Below are positions 12,001-21,941 of a DNA stretch of 64,000 nucleotides, piece by piece. Position 1 is the first letter of the stretch, and each line of letters begins with the position of its first letter. The DNA is from Thozetella sp. PMI_491 (lineage: Eukaryota; Ascomycota; Sordariomycetes; Chaetosphaeriales; Chaetosphaeriaceae). The DNA lies in NCBI GenBank assembly GCA_021432635.1, contig MU270062.1, positions 62,001-126,000 of the forward strand, given 5' to 3'. The notes below the pieces were generated by a model. That model had not been told where the DNA came from. It searched no databases and worked only from the letters and a program-made list of their open reading frames with translations. Made by a program: the position numbers and the translations under genes.

Positions 12001-14123
12001 AAAACCTTAAAAAGAAGATAATAGTTAAGGCTAATTCCTTAAGGTATACTATAGGAGGAGTTATCTTATAATATAATATTAAAGGTTATTTAAAACTTAT
12101 TGCCTTTTTCTTTAGGAAATTACTACTTATTAAGGCTAACTACCTAATCTATAACAAGAAACTCCTAATAGTAATTAGTTACTTATAATAATAAGATATT
12201 AAACTAAAAAGTATAAAGTCCTTTTTAGTCCTTTTTAATTATAAAAGCCTTAAGTAATTCCTTAAGAAATAATAACTAAGTAAATATTAGATATATTAGG
12301 CCTTAATTATATCCTGTTATAACTTTTTTATTAAATACTAGCCTAAAAAGATAATAATAATCTCTAATATACTATCTTATTATAAATAAAACCTTTTAAT
12401 AAATATTAATAATAAATATATTAAGGTATATTAATAATAACTCCTTACTTAGATTAGAAAAGGCTATTTAAAGCTTTAAAAAGCTAAGTTTAAACCTTAT
12501 AAGACTATAAAACTATTAGTATAAATCTTAATAGGATAGATACTTAGAGGAGATTAAGACTAGGAGGTTAACCTAATAGCTAACTAGTTTTCCCTGTTAA
12601 AAAACCCCTTTAAGGATAAAAAGCTATAAAACCTATAGGAATAAAGCTTATAAGAGAATAACTAGTACTAGTTGATTAAAAAGGTAGTAATTAGAGGGGA
12701 TTATTAATTCCCTTTTATATAAGGGCTTTTTATAACTATTTTAAAATATATTATTAATAATAAGAAATACTTATATTAAAGGGACTAGATTTAGATTTTT
12801 TATTAAGAACCCCTAAGGACAGTTATTATCTAGGTAATATATAACTCTACCTTAATAAGTTACTTAAAGAGAGATATAATAATAGCTTTAATTAGCTATA
12901 ACTTTTATTAGCCTAGCTAGTCTTAAGACATATAAAAGTTTATATAAAATTATAATATATATAGAAGAAAGGCTATCTAATAAGAAAAATATAGGGGCTT
13001 ATTTAAACCCTTACTTATATTAGACTAGATATAGTTAGGGATCTTAATAGACTTTATTATAAACTTATTACCTAAAAACTATAATAGTATAACTAATATA
13101 ATAATAATTATAAACTACTTCCTTAAGAATCTAATTCTAAAGCCTATAGTAGATATTACTATTAAAGCTATTGTAAAAAGTCTAATATTATGCCTAATTA
13201 GACACTATAAACCCCTTAGGTTAATAGTCTTTCATTATAGCCCTTAGTTTATAAGCCTAATATAGAAAATAATCTATAAGTTATTAGGGATCTTAAGACA
13301 GCTCTTTATTACTTACTACTTAGAGACTAATAGGTTAATAAAACGTATAAACTAAGTTATAAAAGATTACTTATAGATATTTACCTCTTACCTTTAAGGT
13401 AATTAAAAGACCCTGTTACTAATAAAAATACTAGCAATTAATAACTATATAGCTACCTCTATAAGTTTAAGCCCCTTCTTTACTACTTATAAGTATAATA
13501 TAAACCTAATTAGAGTTAAGGATATACTTTAAAAAACTAATATATCCCTTATTAAATAAAGAGAAGCTTTTATTAACTACTTAAGAGAAGTGTTTAACCT
13601 AGCCTAAACTATGATTACTATTATTTAAGAAAGATAAAAATACTATATAAATATAAGCTAATAAAGGGCTGATTAGTTTAAAATTAAAGACAAAATATAG
13701 TTAAGCTTTAAAAACGTTAAGATAGACTACCCTTTAGAAAAGCTAGACTAGGTAAACACTAAGTATATAGTAATAAGTACTATAAGCTCTTATATTTATA
13801 GGCTTAACACCCCCCTAGGGATCTATAATATTTTCTACATAATATTATTAAAACAAGCTATAGAAAACCCTTTTCTATCCTAGGTTAATAATAATATCTA
13901 ACTAAAGCACTTAATTAGTAACGATAAAGTCAAGGAATAAGAAGTTAAGGCAATTCTCTAGTAAAAAAGACATAGGAGAGGGTATAAAGTACTGGTTAAG
14001 TAGGCAGGCTATACAAAGCCCACCTAAAAACCACTCTAGTACTTAATCAACACTATGGCATATAGTTGTTTTAAAGCTATATAAAGACTAGTAGAACAGC
14101 CCAGTAAAACCATAAATAAATAC

Positions 14124-14144
14124 TAAAGGGGACAGAGGGGGTAA
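14124..14144 (+). other. Polypurine tract of the chromovirus
   Basis: A purine-rich run (AAAGGGGACAGAGGGGG) ends a few bases before the 3' LTR at 14,145, where plus-strand priming occurs in LTR elements. It has escaped most of the mutation. Confidence 0.6.
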
Positions 14145-14453
14145 TATAATAGGCTATACCCAGATAGTAGCCTTATTAATACTTAGCCGCCTTTAATTAG
14201 AGCTAGCACTAGCCTATTAAAAGATTAGGGTTCCCTATTAAACACTATAAGCCTTAAATAAGGGAGCTACCCCCTACTTACCACTATCTCTAGTAAAGCT
14301 ATTACTATACTAATAACTGCCTATCCACTCTTAATTACCCTTAATTAAAACTCCTATAATATAGTTCAGCTACTTCTTTTTCTTTTCTCCTTAGATTTAC
14401 TATACTTATTAAGTAGGCTATAACTAGTTAAATAAACTCTTTAAACCCTTATA
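14145..14453 (+). repeat. 3' LTR of the chromovirus
   Basis: 309 bases, the same length as the 5' LTR. The bases outside the pair are GAGCC (8751-8755) and AAGCC (14454-14458), a 5-bp target-site duplication differing by one G-to-A change. Confidence 0.85.
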
Positions 14454-15480
14454 AAGCCTAAGGTAGATATTAATATTTATAAAATAAAGTTATTTAAAAT
14501 AAATAATTACACTCTAATAGGATTTTAATTTTTACTATTGCACTATTTTTTATAGCTTTTCTTAAGGCTTTAGTTTTAAGTAAAGTAGTATAAAATTTAT
14601 TAGATCTAGCTATAAAGTTAGTAGTAGATCTAGTTATATATATGTCTATTAATAAGGCTTATTAATAACTTAGTAATATAATATATAGTAAAAGTATATA
14701 GTTAAGTTATTTTATAGTAGTAATAGTATTATATATATAAGGCTAAGTAGTAATAAAAAGTAGTATAATAAAGTCTTAAAAATTAGTAAATTTAAATAGG
14801 TAGTTAATATTAACAAGCTACTTTATAATAAGTATAGCCTTATAAAGAAATAGATAAAAGAATTACTTAGAGATATTTAAGATTTACTAGCCCTAGATAT
14901 TTTTAGCTTATATTTTTTTAATATATTATATATAATTTAGTCCTTAATAAGCTTTTATTAAGAGCTAAGGACTATTATTAATATTATAATATTAAGATAA
15001 TATAATAATAACTAAGATAATCTCTATATATATTAAAAGTTTTATTTATAACTTCCTTTTATAATAGCCCTTAAAAATACTAGAATATATTTATCTTATA
15101 AGGCTAGGATATAACTTTTATTATAAGGGACTAACTTATTAATTAGACTTACCTATTAGTTAAGTAAAAACAGCCCTTAATACTAAAACATTATTACATT
15201 GATTTACACTATATATAGCTAAAATTAAAGCTATTATAATATTATTACTACTATTAAATAGCTTTTCTTTTTGTATTTTATTTATATAATTAGCTAATTA
15301 GCTAAGTAGTTTAAGGCTGTTTAATAACACTATAAACATTAAGCTTATAATATATATTAAAATAAATTATACTAAACCACTTCTAAATCTATATTAAAAA
15401 CTATATATATGCCTAAAACACACATAAACCAGCTAGAATGCCTCTAAAATAAAGCTATATCAAGCAAGACATTATTAACA
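14454..15480. repeat. AT-rich sequence of unknown origin
   Basis: The right part of the RIP island after the chromovirus. It has the same AT bias and stop density, so it is probably an older repeat into which the chromovirus inserted. The segment 8324-8755 on the other side would then be its continuation. I could not identify terminal repeats or a protein signature. Confidence 0.4.
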
Positions 15481-16273
15481 CTTTCTACTGTTATTTTAGC
15501 ATCTACTATTCCACCCTTCTGTTTGCATAATATCTCTCTTTTATCAACACTCCATCAATGTTTGCAGAGGTTATTTAAGATGCTATATTATAAAATAATC
15601 CCAGATATTCGCTATATTTGCATGCTTTTTGTTTCTTCCCATTATTCGCTGGTATAGGGAAGAGACTTGGGCTCGATTTAAGCGCTCTCGCTATATAGCC
15701 GCCAACCAGAGGCCGAGCGCAGCCGCAGATGCGGATGATCAATTAACCATCAGTCTACCCGAGGGCGAGGAAAGTGTCAGGCAAAAGGCGACATAAACTT
15801 TGGTTAGTGTGTGATATACAAGTTTTGCAAAATCGGTGTCACCCCTGACAGCCTTGAAAAAAAGTCTAGAAAAGACCGCGGGCCATTTTTACCTCCTGCC
15901 ATCTCCGCAATAATGCTGTGAGGTATTCAATTTAATATCAATTTTTCTAAAAATCCCACAATTAGTAAACCTTTTACTTTGTAAATGAAGCAGATTACAC
16001 TGTTTTATCGCCACGGGGTTCCACGGCTCCAGCACGAGTCATGACGCTGCGGTAGCTGGTTTATAAGCAAGCGTCAATCAGAAAAGGCCGACGAATTGAA
16101 CTTCTACCGAGGTGATCTCACAACCCACTTAAGATTTACCGTCGTATAAAGTTAAGAACTAGAAATATCGCTCCTACTTCAGGTAATCCTTCATCTCCAA
16201 TCCCACCGAGCCAGATCTCAATACCCCCGCGACCTTTTTGACTACTCGAACAACACACCGCATCTTCCGTACC
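15481..16273. other. Intergenic, promoter side of the NmrA-like gene
   Basis: Normal composition resumes here. A TATAAG sequence at 16062-16067 lies about 210 bases before the next ATG. Nothing else was recognised. Confidence 0.45.
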
Positions 16274-17215
16274 ATGGCTCCTACTATTCTGATTGTTGGT
16301 GCTACTGGCAACACTGGCCAAGCTGTTGTCGAAACATTGTCGAAGTCGCTAGACAATGTCAAAGCTTTGTCAGGTCATAATATATATGCTCTTACACGAT
16401 CCAGCAAAGGTGCAGCCGCACAACGGCTTGCCAAGCTACCCGGCGTCAGTGTCGTCGAGTATGATTGGCCCGAAATCACTGAGGAATGGCTGCGAGAGCA
16501 CGAAGTTGTCAGAGCATTCATTGCATCTCATAACGAGCCAAATCAGTTCGCCGAAGAGTCAACTTTTCATCTTGCCGCGCTCAAGGCCGGTGTCAAGTAT
16601 GTCGTGCGAATCTCTACAACCGCTGCGAACGTTCGACCAGACTGTGATGCCTATTATCCAAGATCACATTGGGCAATCGAGGCTATGCTAAGCTCGCCGG
16701 AGTTCTCAAAGTACCAATGGACTTCACTTCAGCCTAACGTCTTTACTCCGTTATATCTTTCTTCTGCCGTACAACTTGTCAAGCAATACCGAGAAACTGG
16801 AACCCAGAATACGCTCAAGCTGATTGCAGATGAAGATTCTCCTGTTGGCATTATTCACCCTGATGAAGTTGGGATTTTTGCCGCTCACCTCTTAAGCCAG
16901 GAAGACCCTTCCGTGCACAGCGGAGCAAAATACGTTCTGAATGGGCCAGAGGACATAAGCGGAAGACAGATTGTCGATATGGTTGAGAAGCACATTGGCA
17001 CACAGGTTAAGGATGTCATCTTCAAGGACTTATCGTTTCTCGAGCCGATGGCCGCGGCCAGCCCATGGTCGAAGAACGTCATAATGTCCATCAGATACGC
17101 TCCAGTCACTGCATGGAACGGGCTGTGCACAGCTTCTACAACTAGCCCGGAGGTTTTGAAGATAGCCGCGCCTCGCCTAACTCCTACACAGTGCTTTGAG
17201 ACTATGTTAGGATAA
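16274..17215 (+). CDS. NmrA-like NAD(P)-binding protein
   Basis: Single exon, 313 residues from the ATG at 16274 (ACCATGG context; an upstream in-frame ATG at 16238 would add 12 residues ahead of the Rossmann strand). The N-terminus ILIVGATGNTGQ carries the GxxGxxG dinucleotide-binding loop of the NmrA/isoflavone-reductase branch of atypical short-chain dehydrogenases. Later parts fit the family: YVVRISTTAANV, a YPRSHWAIEAMLSS segment, LQPNVFTPLY and GIIHPDEVGIFAAHLL. These proteins act as redox sensors or reductases in the cytosol; the substrate cannot be read from sequence. The third codon positions are less GC-rich than in most genes of the window. The gene sits just right of the RIP island but has an intact frame. 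Confidence 0.85.
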   Translation: MAPTILIVGATGNTGQAVVETLSKSLDNVKALSGHNIYALTRSSKGAAAQRLAKLPGVSVVEYDWPEITEEWLREHEVVRAFIASHNEPNQFAEESTFHLAALKAGVKYVVRISTTAANVRPDCDAYYPRSHWAIEAMLSSPEFSKYQWTSLQPNVFTPLYLSSAVQLVKQYRETGTQNTLKLIADEDSPVGIIHPDEVGIFAAHLLSQEDPSVHSGAKYVLNGPEDISGRQIVDMVEKHIGTQVKDVIFKDLSFLEPMAAASPWSKNVIMSIRYAPVTAWNGLCTASTTSPEVLKIAAPRLTPTQCFETMLG

Positions 17216-17339
17216 GAAGGAATTGGGAACGTTTTACACAATCACACCACGTGCTTGTAGGATCTGGGGTCAATTTTTTGGGATTGCCAATATCATAAAG
17301 GGACGTTTTAAACTGAACACTCAAGACGGATTTTGCAAG

Positions 17340-17880
17340 CTAAATTCGAATCATCATCAAAGTCAGCTTAGTTGTGGTTATTTGGATCTTCGCATCTTGA
17401 TACGCTTGGAACTTCTTTTGGCAATGCAAAGAAAATGGCATCTGTTGGTGAGGGGCCGAGAAGCTGTCGGTAATCTCCAGCAGGTCCGAGGCTTTGCTGG
17501 CATATATCTGTCCGTGAATGGGAATTTTCTTGTTATTGCCCTTCTTCTTGAGGTTCATCTGAAACCATTCGTGGATGTCGTCAAGCTTTCCGTAAATGGT
17601 CTACACTTGCCGCTGCATTGTAACTGACTGCCTCTATGTGGTAGAATGGGTATTAGCGTCGTTACCCTGTCTAGTGGAGCATCGTAACTTGAGTTCACCC
17701 ATTGGGAATAGATACGGCGAGCTCGAGGGTGTTTGTGTGGGCAGCCAGCGTCTACTTCAACTTCGAGATTTCGCCGCCCTCAGTAGTCCACATGATTTTC
17801 TTCCAGGTTTTCCTCACATTGTCTTCTGCATTGACCTTGTACACATTTCCACCTGCATAGTTTTTTTAGGGCCAAGTTCA
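17340..17880 (-). pseudogene. Relic of a fungal STAND/HET-type N-terminal domain
   Basis: On the minus strand the translation around 17,880-17,700 contains VRKTWKKIMWTTEGGEISKL and, after a TAG, TLAAHTNTLELAVS. This resembles the helical N-terminal domain found ahead of NACHT or ankyrin regions in fungal NLR-like proteins. Further on, QTIYGKLDDIHEWF-like sequence follows a TAG, and an open stretch of 72 codons (17,558-17,340) follows. The frame has several stops, mostly TAG in place of a likely CAG, as C-to-T mutation gives. No start codon or downstream nucleotide-binding domain is present. The family assignment is by feel of the pattern and could be wrong; that it is decayed coding sequence is somewhat safer. 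Confidence 0.4.
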
Positions 17881-18854
17881 CGCTAGACCGTCGTCGTAAA
17901 ACTTTCAGTTAAGAGTAAAATGGTGTCCGTTTCAACGGAGGGTGCAAAGGGGTTCCAGGGGTTCGGATTACCATGCTTGGGAGCACATATTAACGAGTCC
18001 GGATAGCGTTAACTCGGTTCCCGAGAGAGCAGTTCCCCGGGCTTGGAGGATCTATCTACCTTCTGCCCCTGAGTCATGACGGCCGCCTTGATCACGAGTT
18101 CAAGTGGTAGTTGGATCCACCTCCGCCAATTGCCCTAGAGAACCAGCCGCATGAACCTCGGGATCCCCGCGTCCTCCCCACGTTTTCCGTTAAACCCATC
18201 GACCTAAGTGCCGAAGTTGTCCCTGGAAGCAGGCGGGAAACAAGCTGCCCGCTACCACCCATCGCTCTCGTCACTCTCCGAGGAGGAGGGGAGGGCGTCT
18301 AAAACTTCCTCTTTGGGCCGGCCACAAGCCTCTTGCCTGTTGCAACTTTGGCTTCCTCCACACTTTTCCCCATCCCCTCTCCGCACGGGCATCGACGCCC
18401 CCAGAGCCGAAGCCCTAAGGGTACCCCAAGCTCGATCCCGCACCACTTTCATGCAGCCGCATCATGGCGATGGCACGACACGTCTTGGCAGGAGGTTTGG
18501 CAGATGCGTGGGGAAAAGGCGGTGATCCTGGCCTGCCCTCCAAAAGCTGCAGCGGGGCATACTGTCCTCCCGTTCGGGGCCGCCCCTGGCCGCTAGAACG
18601 GCCGTAAGCTACATCGTTGGGTACAGTTCCCCCTTACCCCCCAATTCAATGTTCCTATACATGCGCAAGGTACGTACCTCCAAGCAGGGGACGCTAAGTG
18701 TCGCCATACAAGGTATTTAACTTGGCGATCTGCAACACCAGCCTACCACTCTTCCGCAGCCATTTTCGCCCATCTACAACACCAAGCATACCACCGCCAG
18801 ACGCCTGGTGCAATCTCTCCACTACACCTCACGGCGTATCCACCCCAGCCTACG
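17881..18854. other. Intergenic, no gene recognised
   Basis: GC-rich sequence between the relic and the transporter. Overlapping short ORFs on both strands (18,092-18,600) have no motif and look like chance in GC-rich DNA. The transporter's 5' untranslated region lies in the last 100-150 bases. Confidence 0.5.
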
Positions 18855-20605
18855 ATGGGAGACATCGAGACCAAGGCGGTCCGACAGGACGTTGAGGCCA
18901 GCTCAGCACCGCCGCCCGAAGACACCAAGATCTCGTGGAGAGACTTCTGGGAGAACAAGCGCGTCTTGGGGTGGTGTAAGTGGTTCTTACCTGCCGAGTT
19001 AGGCCCCGCTCCTGATCCATTAGTCATGATAGACTAACTGTTCTGTCGCACCCAGGCTTGTTGATCTTCATGCTCCCCGTTAACTTCGGCTACGAGGCCA
19101 GCACTGTTGGCAACCTCCTCGCTGTCGACTCCTTCCTGCGGCGATTCGGTGAGGAGGTTGGCGGGATCTTCGTCGTCTCAGCCAAGAGTCAGCAGATCCT
19201 CAATGCCGCCACGACCGTCGGCATCTTCGTCTCTGCCTGGGTCACCGGCCTGCTCTCGGATATGTTCGGACGCCGAGCCGTCATCGGCATCGCTTGCCTG
19301 CTCTGTGTCGCCGGCATTCTGACGCAGTATTGGTCGGCCACCCTCATGCAGTTGTTCGGCGGCAAGCTGCTCAGCTGTTTCGGCTTCGGCCTCGGCCACT
19401 CGCTCGGCCCTGTGTACGTCGCTGAGCTGGCCCCCGTCAAGCTGCGCGGCGTTTGCCTGGCGCTTGTCAACACCATGATCGTGATCGGGCAATGGATGTC
19501 GTCGCTGGCCGTGTACGGCTCGTCGCTCTCGTACAGCGACGACTTCCAGTGGCGTATCCCCGTCATCACGCAGCTGATCCCTCCTGCGATTCTGCTCGTC
19601 GGCCTGTTTATCCTTCCCGAGTCACCGTCGTGGCTCATCATCCATAACAAGCGGGAGCAGGCTGCTAAGGCCTTCCGCACATTCAATGGCCCCAATTTCG
19701 ACGTCGACGGCGCCGTGGCAGTCATGACAGCCGCGGTTCTCAAGGAGAAGGAGCTCGAGGCGTCCAACAAGTCGACGTCGTGGATCTCGTGCTTCAAGGG
19801 CCCCAACGGCCGCCGGACCCTCATCATCTGCATGGTTTACATAGCTCAGCAGTTTATTGGTGTTAATTTCATCGCCGGTTATCTGACTTATTACTTCAAG
19901 CTCGCGGGTGTCGATAACCCGCTCGGCATCGGACAGGCCGCTTATGCAATCCAGTTCTTTGGCAACATCTGCTCCTGGCCTCTTATCGACCGACTGGGTC
20001 GCCGTCCCATGATCGTTGGTGGTATGTTCGTCATGACAGCTGCGTTGCTGCTCATCGGCGGCATCAGCACCATCAACAGCCCGGCGTCGCTGAAGGCCAC
20101 CGTCAGCTTCATGACCATCTGGGGTTTCCTGGTAAGGCGCATTTCCTCCTTTGCCTATATGAAGTCCTCTGCATGTCGACATGCTGGCTAATCAACCTCT
20201 CCCAAACAGTATCAAGCGACCCTCGGCGCCGTCGCGTATGCCGTCGGAGGCGAGACCCCGTCGCCGTCGCACCGACAGAAGACCTACTCAATCAACATCA
20301 TGGCCGCCACGGCCGTCTCATGCGCCGTCTTGCAGATAATGCCGTACCTGATCAACACAGACCAGGCCAACTTGGGCGGCAAGATCTGCTTCGTCTTCTT
20401 CGCACCTTCCTTGTTCATGTGCGCCTACCTCTACTATTGCCTGCCAGAGATGAAGGGCCGCAATTATGCGGAGCTGGAGGAGATGTTCCAGAACAAGGTG
20501 TCAGCTCGGCAGTTTAAGGGCTACGTATGCCACGGTGCCCACGAACTGACCGAGGCCGTGGCAGAAAGCAAGGGTGGGGAGGTGGAGACTAGGGAGATTG
20601 CTTGA
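18855..20605 (+). CDS. MFS sugar transporter (SP family)
   Basis: Exons 18855-18975, 19056-20131 and 20210-20605 encode 530 residues. Introns (80 and 78 bases) have GTAAG donors, branch sites GACTAAC and GCTAAT, and CAG acceptors. Family marks are a GLLSDMFGRRAVIG loop after TM2, LPESPSWLI at the end of the first half, a QQFIGVNF segment, DRLGRRPMI, and a final LPEMKGRNYAELEEMF, the fungal form of PETKGR. Twelve membrane helices are expected, with both ends cytosolic. It is a plasma-membrane, probably proton-coupled, sugar importer. The tail resembles the alpha-glucoside permease branch, but hexose or another sugar is equally possible. The second half of TM loop 6-7 carries a short Lys/Glu-rich stretch (VLKEKELEASNK). 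Confidence 0.9.
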
Positions 20606-21941
20606 TTGCAGCGTGCTAGGATTCATACACTCATACAACAATTGGAAAGAGAAAAGAAGTAGGGAAAGAGACAAGCTTGCGGTATGGGACACAGCAATAC
20701 GCCGAGCTATTTTAAACTGCCTAAGATGCGAAAAATAAGTACCTAATTGATACAGACACAGGGAGTCTGCAGGGCCAACAAAAAGCTTACAGGGCCGTAT
20801 ACTGGCCTGTGAGCCCTCTAATCTGGGCGACCTTAGTCTCTTACTAGGGTGGTAAACATACAGTGGATGGATTGTACACAAGAAACTTGCGTAAGTGGCA
20901 AATCGAGAGCCGTTGGTCTACCCTAAGATTATCATGAGACTAGGTTGTCGGGAAGCTAGGTACCTTACTTGCTCCGTCGGCAGTCCGCCACCAAAATTGC
21001 TCAAAGACGGACGCAGGGGCGCCCTCCCCCACCCGCTCGAATCCAATCAGGCAATTTGAGCCTCCCGCTTCTTGGACACGTCGAGGCGCTATGCGCGTAA
21101 TTATGCAGTTCAGCTTGTTCCCAGCGGGCATGCCCCATGCCACGAACGCTCTGCCGAACCGAAGTTTTCCCTAGACCCCAGAAGTGCGTCGACACTAGCC
21201 AATTCGGGTGCTTGGGACGCCAACCGTCGGCTCGTTTACGTGGAGAAGGGGCATGGAGAAGCAACACCGGCTGTTCATTCGGCCACAGCCCCTCCACATG
21301 ATTCTGCTCTAAGCTCACTATAGGAACGCCACGGTCGAGAAGGCTGCCTCTCAGGGAAGCCCGTGCCTCTCTGTTCGTCCTCCCGGCCTCCGTGCGTCGG
21401 GCCGACGCCGTAGCTAGCATAGTTCGAATGCAACCCCCGCCCCCTCTCTGGGAGAATCCTCGGAGAATCTAACTTAGATGTGCCGGATCGTTTGTGCCTT
21501 TGGGGCTACTTTCCCCGTTTGGCCTCGTGGGCCGGGCCGCTAGTAGGTGACACACCTCTAGTTTCTCCGCATCTTGTGTTGCTGTTTCCCCAAGCCAAGA
21601 CTCGGTCGACAGCCGATAGTGGGGTTGAGAGTTCCCCGGTCGGAAGGGCAGGTGTGGTGGATGGGAATGCCTTCTTTGCTCTAGGTAGGACAGCCTCGGC
21701 CGTCGAAAAGCAGGCAGAGGTATGCCTCCGCTAGCTGCCGATCAGCTTTTGGGTAGCCTCAGAGTTGGTCTATGCTGTAATGCTACTGCAACTTCTTCTT
21801 TTTTTTGGATCCCGCAAGCGAAGCACTCGCTAGTTGGTAGATTTATAAAATGAGGTTCCAAGTAGGGCATTGACGCAAATGTGATGGCCCTCCTCGCCAC
21901 GGCGAGAACATTCCCAAGCTACACGCTACAGCTCTCTGACC
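20606..21941. other. Intergenic, no gene recognised
   Basis: About 1.3 kb. ORFs on the minus strand near 21,001-21,420 lack any recognised domain. A TATAAAA at 21844-21850 lies 92 bases before the esterase ATG. The TTTTTTTT tract near 21,800 is also in this promoter. Confidence 0.5.

Larger units (their letters stand above)
8756..14453 (+). mobile_element. Dead Ty3/gypsy chromovirus LTR retrotransposon
   Basis: A full-length element of 5,698 bases: 309-bp LTRs at both ends, a polypurine tract just before the 3' LTR and a 5-bp target duplication. Translating through RIP stops shows the Ty3 order. Gag-like sequence lies about 9,600-10,200. Reverse transcriptase is near 11,320-11,610, with the active site decayed to YINN at about 11,580. 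RNase H is near 12,085-12,185. Integrase is near 12,850-13,380, with recognisable FIS..WK..CKLLG and TNR..KRIN stretches. A C-terminal chromodomain (YKVLVK, then AGYTKPT) lies near 13,982-14,045. Pol before integrase plus a terminal chromodomain identifies a chromovirus. No frame is open, so it cannot encode active protein. Confidence 0.88.
5897..15480. repeat. AT-rich RIP-mutated repeat island
   Basis: About 9.6 kb of very AT-rich sequence with almost no CpA or TpG dinucleotides, dense stops in all frames and no ORF of 60 codons. Related copies inside it differ almost only by C/T and G/A transitions. These are the known marks of repeat-induced point mutation, a premeiotic defence of Pezizomycotina acting on duplicated DNA. 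Borders are gradual: the left edge is close to the first LTR, and the right edge is near 15,480, where ordinary composition returns. At least two LTR retroelement families are recognisable inside. Confidence 0.9.

Noticed and set aside
5897-15480. Centromere or mitochondrial insertion as the source of AT richness
   Set aside because: LTR structure and transition-only differences explain the composition.
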